Shown: positions 7,818 through 14,192 of the stretch, piece by piece
Layout of the letters: every line of letters begins with the position of its first letter
Numbering within the stretch: position 1 is the stretch's first letter
Assembly (NCBI GenBank): GCA_039798065.1
Contig: JBDKGS010000067.1
Coordinates: 1-16,237, forward strand
Source of the DNA: UBA5070 sp039798065
GTDB taxonomy: Bacteria > Fibrobacterota > Fibrobacteria > UBA5070
Length of the DNA stretch: 16,237 bases
Direction of reading: 5' to 3'
Notes under the pieces: model-generated
What the model saw: only the letters and a program-made list of their open reading frames with translations
Database searches by the model: none
Told to the model about the DNA's origin: nothing
Translations under genes and position numbers: made by a program

Positions 7818-9101
7818 ATGAAACGTGCGACAGCCATCAGCCTCGGGCTCGCCGCCCTATTGGGCACGACAGCCCATAGCGCCACCGTCGTCGAGAAGCA
7901 CGGGGCCATGAAGGTCTCCGGAAACCAGATCGTGAACAAGGATGGCGTCGCCTTCCAAGTCGCCGGCATGAGCTTTTTCTGGTCGGCCTGGATGAGCAAA
8001 TACTGGAACGCGCAGGTGGTGAACACCATGGTCGCCGATTGGAACTGCGGACTGGTCCGTGCCGCGATGGGAATCGAAGGCACTGGCATGTACCTGCTGG
8101 CTCCGGCCAACAACAAGACCATGGTGAAAACGGTCGTCGATGCGGCCATCGCCAAGGGCGTGTACGTGATCATCGACTGGCACGACCACAACGCCAATCT
8201 GCACGTCAACGAGGCGAAGGCGTTCTTCGAGGAGATGGCCCAGCAGTACAAGGACACTCCCAACGTGATCTGGGAAATCTGGAACGAACCCGACGGCACC
8301 AGCGGATCGGGCACCAATGGCAAGGACGATTGGACCAAGGACATCAAACCCTACGCCGAACAGATCATTCCCGTGATCCGCAAATACAGCCAGAACCTGA
8401 TCGTGGTGGGCACCTCCAACTGGTCGCAGGATGTGGACGTGGCTGCCAGGGCGCCCATCACCGGTTACCAGAACATCGCCTACACCCTGCACTTCTACGC
8501 GGGCAGCCACGGCGCCTCGCTGCGCACCAAGGCGAACACGGCCCGCAGCCTTGGCGCCGCGCTGTTCATCACCGAATGGGGCACCTCGGTGGCCAATGGC
8601 GGCACCACCGGGACCGGAACATCCATCGCGAACGACAACAAGGTTTGGACGACAGAATCCGACACCTGGCTCGCCTGGGCCAAGGACAACAAGATCAGCT
8701 GGGCCAACTGGTCGTTGGCCGACAAGGACGAATCCTCGGCGGCGCTCAAGCCCGGAGCCCCCGGCAACGGCAGCTGGACCGACGCCAACCTGTCGCCCGC
8801 CGGCATCTACGTGCGCTCCAAGATCCGCGAAGTGACGTCCTACGAATTCTCCGGTGTGGCGTTGCGCCAAACCAAACTTGCGGGATTCTCGGCCCGATCC
8901 ATCGCCGGAAATCTGCACATCGCCTTGCCGGACCAGGCATCGGAAGTCCTGGTCCGCGATCTCCATGGCCGCACGGTCGCGCGACACTTCTTGTCGGGAC
9001 AAAAGGAATTGAACCTGCGCGCCCCGTTGGCGGGTGTCGCGCTGGTGCAGGTGATCGCCGCCGCCGGGACCCAGGCCATCCCGGTGGCCATCGCGCACTG
9101 A
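7818..9101 (+). CDS. Secreted GH5 endoglucanase with C-terminal T9SS-like sorting domain
   Basis: This 427-residue protein is a paralogue of the upstream GH5 and shares its barrel throughout. A signal peptide (about 1–21, cleavage near AHS-A) is followed by the catalytic domain, about 22–340, with DWH at 120–122, acid/base E157 in EIWNEP, LHFYAGSHG at 224–232 and nucleophile E253 in ITEWGT. Unlike its neighbour it has no carbohydrate-binding module. The catalytic domain passes directly into a β-rich C-terminal domain (about 353–427) with the VLVRDLHGR motif at 377–385 and a late GVALVQV strand, as in T9SS-type sorting domains. GGAG at 7807–7810, seven bases before ATG 7818, and the signal peptide fix this start; the in-frame ATG at 7680 would bury the signal peptide. 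It probably forms a transcript with the first GH5, 138 bases upstream, and cleaves β-glucan outside the cell. Confidence 0.94.
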   Translation: MKRATAISLGLAALLGTTAHSATVVEKHGAMKVSGNQIVNKDGVAFQVAGMSFFWSAWMSKYWNAQVVNTMVADWNCGLVRAAMGIEGTGMYLLAPANNKTMVKTVVDAAIAKGVYVIIDWHDHNANLHVNEAKAFFEEMAQQYKDTPNVIWEIWNEPDGTSGSGTNGKDDWTKDIKPYAEQIIPVIRKYSQNLIVVGTSNWSQDVDVAARAPITGYQNIAYTLHFYAGSHGASLRTKANTARSLGAALFITEWGTSVANGGTTGTGTSIANDNKVWTTESDTWLAWAKDNKISWANWSLADKDESSAALKPGAPGNGSWTDANLSPAGIYVRSKIREVTSYEFSGVALRQTKLAGFSARSIAGNLHIALPDQASEVLVRDLHGRTVARHFLSGQKELNLRAPLAGVALVQVIAAAGTQAIPVAIAH

Positions 9102-9113
9102 GGTCGTTGTGCG

Positions 9114-9131
9114 GCCTCGCTTCGGCGAGGC
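9114..9131. terminator. UUCG-tetraloop hairpin between convergent genes
   Basis: GCCTCGC-TTCG-GCGAGGC is a perfect 7-bp stem closed by a C(UUCG)G tetraloop, an especially stable RNA loop when read on the + strand. It lies 12 bases after the second GH5 stop and 29 bases from the protease stop on the other strand. No T-tract follows on either side, so it may act as a 3′-end stabiliser or need other factors to terminate. Confidence 0.5.
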
Positions 9132-9160
9132 TCCTGCCCGGCGAGTTGGCTCGTGCTCGT

Positions 9161-11203
9161 CTAGGGCCTGGTCAGAAGGCGGATGCGGCGCGACGAACTC
9201 GTTTGGACATCCACCACCACCAAGCCTTCGGCGTGGGATCCTCGAGTCCAGCCCGCTTCGCCGCGGGCGTCGCACACCAAGGAACGTGACGACAAAATCC
9301 GTCCATCCAGGCCGCGCACCGCGACCTCGATCGATTCGCCCGGCGTGGCTCCGACCACCAGCACTCGATCGCCAAAGGTCTCGATCCGCAGACCCGAGGC
9401 CGAGCCGTTGCCGGGAACCGAAGCCGTGCCGGTATCGCTCTTGATCAAGAGGCCCACCGGCGGACGATACGAATACAGGTACGGCGTTCCGGTCGCGTTG
9501 TAGCGCCATACGGTGTCCACCGAAGGCTCGATCTTTTCCCCGACGCAGTAGATGACGGACTTGGCGGGATCGCGCGTCATGATCTGTCCAACCCAGACCA
9601 CCTGACCCGCGACGACGGAAATTGGCTCGGCAAGTTCGTGGTGGAATTGCGTCAGCCAGACCGGATTGCTGCCCAGGTCGCAAAACGACACCAACGGAGG
9701 ATCATCCTTCGCGGCAGGCCTCGATTTCCAGATGCCGACACAAGCCTTGTAGCTGTACTGGTGCACCACCGACTCCAAGCCCACGATCTTCCCCGACGAA
9801 GGAATCTTCAACGGAGTCAGCAGCGCGGTCTCCTGGGTCTGGCTGATGTTCAGGTAGGTCTGGTTGCGACCGGTGTACCCGACCCCGTATCCGATCTGCC
9901 TGGAGGGATTCGCCTCGAAAACCACGTCGCGCCCATCCACCCGGATGTTGCGCAACCACGCTCCGCTGGCTTCTCCGGTGCGGGATCTCAGCGGCACCGG
10001 CCCGGCGTCGGTGAGGCTGTCGCTGGCGATACCAAACAGGTCATCCCGCACCGGTTGGTAGGAGCGCTTTTGGCTGATGCGCTGCAAGCCGGATGCCTCC
10101 AGGACCTCGACCCCCATGAAGCTGGAATCGCCGTTGACGGCTTTGGCGACCCTGGAATCGGTGGGCAGGATCTTTGGAGGACGAACCCTCATCACCTGCA
10201 ATCCCGGCCCCGGAAGGATGCTGTCGAGGCTGAACAATTCGCGATTTTCGAGCATCAGGTATTCGCGCGAACGCAGACTGTCCGTCCAGAGCCTGGCGGA
10301 TTCCCCCGGCCCCAATCGTACCTGCTGCCTGGATTGGATCTCCATGGGGGCGGCCCACCCCAACAACTCGCGGTTGTAGGCGCTCAAGCCTGTGGGAGCC
10401 CATCCACCGCTGGTGGAATAGCTGCCCGATCGCCAACCCATGCCGCGATTTCCGTCCGACATCAAATCCCACGAGCCCACCCCGCCACAGGTTCCCGCAC
10501 CGGAGTAGGTGTCGTACAAGTCGGGCAATCCCATCGAGTGCCCGATTTCGTGTGCGATCGAGCCCGGGTCGGAAATCAAGCCTTTGGCGATTTCAGGTAC
10601 CTGGATGTAATGCCGGCTCATCACTCCGCCTGCCAGCCGAGCGACGCTGCAGCTCGCATAGAGGGTGATCGGATCCTTTGGGTCGCCGGTCATCTGACTC
10701 GATGTCCCGGTGTGGACCACGATCAAACCGTCGGCGTAGCCCGTTGCGTCGTTGTCGAACCGGGTCAGATCCACGCCTTTGGCTTGTGCGTACAAACCCA
10801 CGGCCTTCAAAAGCGAGTCCTGGTACGAGTCCTCGTTCACGGCTCCGGACCCGAGCGAATCCCTGGAGAAGCTGGCGGTCATCCAAGGCAGGAACTCGAA
10901 CTCCACGTCCAGCTTGCCCTTCGACAATTCATTGAAGTACCGACGCACCGTCAGCGCCGGACCCGGCCCATCGAACGCCCTCGACAACGAATCGACAGAA
11001 AATGTCGTGTCGCGATCGGGGAAGCGCACGGGAACGACCAGGTAACGCCGCGTCCCGACGATCGGCGCGTTGCCGGATTTTGTCGCGGCCATTCGGGCGG
11101 CCACGGGCTTGCGGACGATCGGCTCCGCATCGGGGTCGACGGGAGGAGGCATGTCGGCACCCGACACGGAGAACACGAAGCTGAGCAGGGAAGGGAAGAT
11201 CAT
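9161..11203 (-). CDS. Secreted M6-like zinc metalloprotease with C-terminal T9SS-like sorting domain
   Basis: This 680-residue protein resembles M6 (immune inhibitor A-like) metalloproteases. A short hydrophobic N-terminus (MIFPSLLSFVFSVSGA) looks like a signal peptide, though it lacks the usual positive residues. The zinc site is HEIGHSMGLPD at 218–228 (H218, E219, H222, with D228 as the likely third ligand), followed by GSWDLM at 243–248, typical of the family. Residues about 440–570 are β-rich and may form an accessory domain. The last 75 residues (LRIETFGDRVLVVG, then VRGLDGRIL at 629–637 and GLVVVDVQ at 660–667) match the C-terminal domain of the second GH5, suggesting the same export route. 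The ATG at 11203 is preferred over an in-frame TTG three codons upstream; a TGA directly before that TTG limits the choice. Substrate unknown. Confidence 0.88.
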   Translation of the reverse strand: MIFPSLLSFVFSVSGADMPPPVDPDAEPIVRKPVAARMAATKSGNAPIVGTRRYLVVPVRFPDRDTTFSVDSLSRAFDGPGPALTVRRYFNELSKGKLDVEFEFLPWMTASFSRDSLGSGAVNEDSYQDSLLKAVGLYAQAKGVDLTRFDNDATGYADGLIVVHTGTSSQMTGDPKDPITLYASCSVARLAGGVMSRHYIQVPEIAKGLISDPGSIAHEIGHSMGLPDLYDTYSGAGTCGGVGSWDLMSDGNRGMGWRSGSYSTSGGWAPTGLSAYNRELLGWAAPMEIQSRQQVRLGPGESARLWTDSLRSREYLMLENRELFSLDSILPGPGLQVMRVRPPKILPTDSRVAKAVNGDSSFMGVEVLEASGLQRISQKRSYQPVRDDLFGIASDSLTDAGPVPLRSRTGEASGAWLRNIRVDGRDVVFEANPSRQIGYGVGYTGRNQTYLNISQTQETALLTPLKIPSSGKIVGLESVVHQYSYKACVGIWKSRPAAKDDPPLVSFCDLGSNPVWLTQFHHELAEPISVVAGQVVWVGQIMTRDPAKSVIYCVGEKIEPSVDTVWRYNATGTPYLYSYRPPVGLLIKSDTGTASVPGNGSASGLRIETFGDRVLVVGATPGESIEVAVRGLDGRILSSRSLVCDARGEAGWTRGSHAEGLVVVDVQTSSSRRIRLLTRP

Positions 11204-11211
11204 ACCGCTCA

Positions 11212-11276
11212 ATCATATCAAACAAGCCGTGCGAAGTGTCGGACAACCCAAGCTTGGAATGGATTCACCCGACACT
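11212..11276 (-). promoter_or_regulatory. Candidate promoter/operator of the protease gene
   Basis: On the minus strand TATGAT (11217–11212) is one base off the σ70 −10 consensus and ends 8 bases before the protease ATG, which would give a very short leader. An inverted repeat, AGTGTCGG (11235–11242) and CCGACACT (11269–11276), flanks the 10-base palindrome CCAAGCTTGG (11248–11257). The near half covers the place where a −35 box would lie (17-base spacer), and no good −35 sequence is seen. This fits a regulated, activator-dependent promoter, but it is inferred from pattern alone. Confidence 0.3.
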
Positions 11277-11310
11277 GCGGAGACCAAATTCCCCACCGCA
11301 CCCATGTCTC

Positions 11311-11324
11311 GGGGAGTCGTCCCC
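11311..11324 (-). other. Weak hairpin after argD
   Basis: GGGGA-CGAC-TCCCC (minus strand) is a 5-bp stem with a 4-base loop starting 12 bases after the argD stop. No T-tract follows. It could mark the 3′ end of the argD transcript, but the evidence is thin. Confidence 0.25.
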
Positions 11325-11336
11325 TGTGCCGATGAT

Positions 11337-12521
11337 TTAGACCTTTTCGGCCGCCCTGCGCAAACCTTCCACGGCCATGTCGGCTTGCTCGGGTGTGAGC
11401 ACCAGCGGCGGCAACAGCCGCAGCACGTCGGCCCCTGCCCGGTACACGATGAGCCCTTCGGCGCGCGCCGCCTCGATGAGCTTGCTCGGATCGCAGCTCA
11501 CCTGCATGCCGATCAGCATCCCCCGACCGCGCAGCTCGCCGAAGGGTCCATTGCCGACCAAGGTCGCCAGCCCATTGCGCAGCCGCATGGCGACCTCGCC
11601 AACGCCCTCCAAGAAGCCAGGTCGACCCAGCCGATCCAACACGGCCAATCCCGCCGCCACGGCCACCGGATTGCCGCCAAAGGTGGTTCCGTGGTCGCCC
11701 GGCTTCAGGCAATCGGCCACATCCTGCTTCAGAAGCACCGCACCCAGCGGCAGTCCACCCCCCAAGGGCTTGGCGAGCGTGATGATGTCGGGAGCCAAAC
11801 CTGCCGCGGCGAAGGCGAACCAGTCGCCCGTGCGACCAAGGCCGGTCTGGATTTCGTCGCAGATCAGAAGGAATCCGTGCTTGGCCTTGAGCTCCAGGAG
11901 CGTCTTGACAAATTCGGCAGACGGCGCGATCACGCCGCCTTCGGCCAGGATGGGCTCCAGGATCACGCCCGCGGTGTGGGCGCCGATATTCTCCAGCAGC
12001 GATTCGGGTGTCAGTTCGGCGCGGACAAATCCTGGCAGCATGGGGCCAAAACCTGTCTGCAGCTTGTCCTGGCCGGTGGCCGCCAAGGCGCCGAAGGTGC
12101 GGCCGTGGAACGAATTGGTGAACGACACGATTTCATGGCGCCAAACCGAACCCTTTTCGAACCAGTATTTGCGCACGAACTTGATCGCGCCTTCGTTGGC
12201 CTCGGTCCCCGAGTTGCAGAAGAACGCCTTGTCCATGCCCGAACGTTCGCACAGAATCCGCGCCATGCGGCCGTGCAGTTCCGTGAAGTACAGATTGGAA
12301 GCGTGTGCGATCCGCGAGGCCTGTTCGTGGATGGCGGCCACCACCAGCGGGTCGGCGTGACCCAGCGCGTTCACCGCGATCCCCGAGGTGAGATCCAGGT
12401 AGCGCTTGCCGTCCAGATCCCAGATCCAGGCTCCGTCTCCGTGCGAGATGTGCAACGGTTGGCGCGAATAGGTTCCCAGCACCCATCGGGCATCGTTTTC
12501 GCGGATCTGTTCCGGAGTCAT
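11337..12521 (-). CDS. argD: Acetylornithine aminotransferase (class III, PLP-dependent)
   Basis: ArgD interconverts N-acetylornithine plus 2-oxoglutarate and N-acetylglutamate semialdehyde plus glutamate in arginine synthesis, and related enzymes also serve lysine synthesis. The 394-residue length is typical. Family signatures are LDLTSGIAVNALGH (42–55), CNSGTEANEGAIK (102–114, PLP phosphate region), SFHGRT (137–142), the ICDEIQTGLGRTG block (220–232) with D222 facing the PLP ring, and Schiff-base lysine K251 in TLAKPLGGGLPLGA. AGGA six bases before ATG 12521 supports the start. It lies alone between a hairpin with a T-tract upstream and the protease gene downstream; no other arg gene is in view. 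A close relative such as succinylornithine or ornithine aminotransferase is the main alternative, but the motifs fit ArgD best. Confidence 0.93.
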   Translation of the reverse strand: MTPEQIRENDARWVLGTYSRQPLHISHGDGAWIWDLDGKRYLDLTSGIAVNALGHADPLVVAAIHEQASRIAHASNLYFTELHGRMARILCERSGMDKAFFCNSGTEANEGAIKFVRKYWFEKGSVWRHEIVSFTNSFHGRTFGALAATGQDKLQTGFGPMLPGFVRAELTPESLLENIGAHTAGVILEPILAEGGVIAPSAEFVKTLLELKAKHGFLLICDEIQTGLGRTGDWFAFAAAGLAPDIITLAKPLGGGLPLGAVLLKQDVADCLKPGDHGTTFGGNPVAVAAGLAVLDRLGRPGFLEGVGEVAMRLRNGLATLVGNGPFGELRGRGMLIGMQVSCDPSKLIEAARAEGLIVYRAGADVLRLLPPLVLTPEQADMAVEGLRRAAEKV

Positions 12522-12557
12522 TTCCTGTCCTTGGTTTTCAAAATCTGTCGTTCAACG

Positions 12558-12618
12558 AAAAAACCCCGCTCGCCCGGTGAGGCCGTCCGTGGACGGCGAC
12601 TCGTGTGGGCGAACGGGG
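12558..12618 (-). terminator. Large nested Rho-independent terminator after rng, 36 bases before argD
   Basis: On the minus strand an outer 12-bp stem (12618–12607 with 12575–12564; one G·T wobble) encloses a second perfect 7-bp hairpin, GCCGTCC/GGACGGC (12597–12582), and is followed at once by six T (12563–12558). It starts 24 bases after the rng stop and should end the SprA-like/rng transcript. The T-tract lies only 36 bases before the argD ATG, leaving little room for a separate promoter. Confidence 0.85.
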
Positions 12619-12642
12619 CCGAATTCACTCGCAACCCTACGA

Positions 12643-14181
12643 TTACGCCAGGTTGTGCTGCGGGGTCAGTTCTTCCATGGACTTGCTGTGGAAGATGCGG
12701 AAGCTGTTGGCGGCCGCGTCCGGATCTTCGATCAGATCCAGCGTGACGCCGAAGCTTTCCAGGCGATGGAACGCCGAGGCGCGCTCTTCCAGCAGGTAGT
12801 CGATGATGCGCGAGTGCAGCACCATGGAGATTTCCTTGGGTCCGCTGCGGCTCTGGCTGCGGCGGATCCAACGTTCCAACGCGGCCACGACGGAACTCGG
12901 CAACAACACGTTGCCCGAACCTTCGCAGTGGCTGCAGGGCTCGGAGACGGTCTTGACCAGCGCTTCGCGCACGCGCTTGCGGGTCATTTCCAACAAGCCG
13001 AACTGCGAGATGTTGTGCGCCACGGTGATGGGCGCGCGGTCGCCGCGCAAGGCCTTCTTGAATTCCTTCACCAGGCGTTCGCGATCGTCTTCCGACTCCA
13101 TGTCGATGAAGTCGACCACGATGATGCCACCCAGGTCGCGCAAGCGAAGCTGCTTGGCGATCTCCTTGGCGGCCGTGATGTTGGTGTCAAGAATTGTCGC
13201 GGCCTGGTCGTCCTTGCCCACGTTGCGTCCGGTATTGACGTCGATCGTGGTCATGGCCTCGGTGGTCTGGATGACCAGGTGCGAACCCTTGCGGATCCAG
13301 ACCTTTTCTCCGTAGACCTTTTCGACTTCCGGTTCGATCTGGAATTCGTCGAACAGCGGGGTCTTTTCGTCGTACAAGTGCACGCGGCTGACCAGATCCG
13401 GCGACAACTGGCGGATGTACGCCTTGGTCTTCTGGAAGAAGTCCTTGTCGTCGACCACGACCTTGTCGACCTTCTCGGAGAAGTAGTCGCGCAGGATCCC
13501 CACGGCGGCTTCGTTCTCTTCCAGCACCAGACGAGGCGCTTCGCATTCGCTGGCCACCGACTTGATGTAGGCCCACTTCTCCTCGAGGATTCCCATTTCG
13601 ATGCGGAATTCTTCTTCGGATTCGTTCAGGCCGTTGGTGCGAACGATGTATCCCACGTCCGGGAAACGGCGCAGTTCCTGCACCAGGCGCTTGAGCTTGC
13701 GGCGCGAGCTGTGGTCGCGGCTCTTCTTGGACACGCCGATGAACGACGTGGCGGGCATGCAAACCAGGAATCGTCCGGCGATGGACAGATATCCGGTGAT
13801 CTTGGCGCCCTTGGTGGAGATGGGCTCCTTGACCACCTGCACCAGAATCTCTTGGCCTTCGCGCAAGAGCTGGTCGATGGGCTTTTCGGCGCGGTCGCGG
13901 CGGCGCGGATCGAAGTCGTCGTCCGAATCGTCGTCGTCGGACGAGACGTCTTCGGGCACCACCACGTCGGCGGCATGAAGGAACGCGGCCTTTTCAAGGC
14001 CGATGTCGACGAAAGCAGCCTGCATGCCGGGAAGAACGGAAACGACCCGTCCTTTGTACACATTGCCCACGATACGTTGGTTGTCTGGCTTGTCGACGAC
14101 CAATTCTGTCAGGCGACCGTCCTCAAGAAGCGCGATTCGCTTTTCGAAGGGGGATACGTTGATGAAGATGTCTCTGCGCAA
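12643..14181 (-). CDS. rng: Ribonuclease G (RNase E/G family)
   Basis: RNase G is an endoribonuclease that matures rRNA and starts mRNA decay, cutting single-stranded AU-rich RNA near 5′-monophosphate ends. From the TTG at 14181 it has 512 residues. An S1 domain (about 35–120) carries an unusual acidic insertion (SSDDDDSDDDFD, 80–91). The catalytic DNase I-like domain has D314 in TTIDVNTG and D357 in VVDFIDM, the expected magnesium ligands, and the zinc-link cysteines are C416 and C419 in CSHCEGSG. It lacks the long degradosome tail of RNase E. I prefer TTG 14181 because GAGGA lies about eight bases upstream and the resulting start, MRRDIFINVSPFEKRIA, aligns end to end with the usual RNase G N-terminus. 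A TTG at 14196, overlapping the stop of the gene upstream, adds five residues but has no Shine–Dalgarno. Confidence 0.95.
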   Translation of the reverse strand: MRRDIFINVSPFEKRIALLEDGRLTELVVDKPDNQRIVGNVYKGRVVSVLPGMQAAFVDIGLEKAAFLHAADVVVPEDVSSDDDDSDDDFDPRRRDRAEKPIDQLLREGQEILVQVVKEPISTKGAKITGYLSIAGRFLVCMPATSFIGVSKKSRDHSSRRKLKRLVQELRRFPDVGYIVRTNGLNESEEEFRIEMGILEEKWAYIKSVASECEAPRLVLEENEAAVGILRDYFSEKVDKVVVDDKDFFQKTKAYIRQLSPDLVSRVHLYDEKTPLFDEFQIEPEVEKVYGEKVWIRKGSHLVIQTTEAMTTIDVNTGRNVGKDDQAATILDTNITAAKEIAKQLRLRDLGGIIVVDFIDMESEDDRERLVKEFKKALRGDRAPITVAHNISQFGLLEMTRKRVREALVKTVSEPCSHCEGSGNVLLPSSVVAALERWIRRSQSRSGPKEISMVLHSRIIDYLLEERASAFHRLESFGVTLDLIEDPDAAANSFRIFHSKSMEELTPQHNLA

Positions 14182-14192
14182 AGGATGATTCC

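Noticed and set aside
7857..9683. Long open frame (608 codons) on the minus strand opposite the second GH5
   Set aside because: It mirrors the codon pattern of the GH5 gene, then runs into the protease gene in another frame. No motif or ribosome binding site supports it.
9638..12746. Two long plus-strand frames (9638–11335 and 11070–12746) opposite the protease and argD
   Set aside because: Both are antisense to genes with clear catalytic motifs; the translations are low-complexity Arg/His/Gly text without domains.
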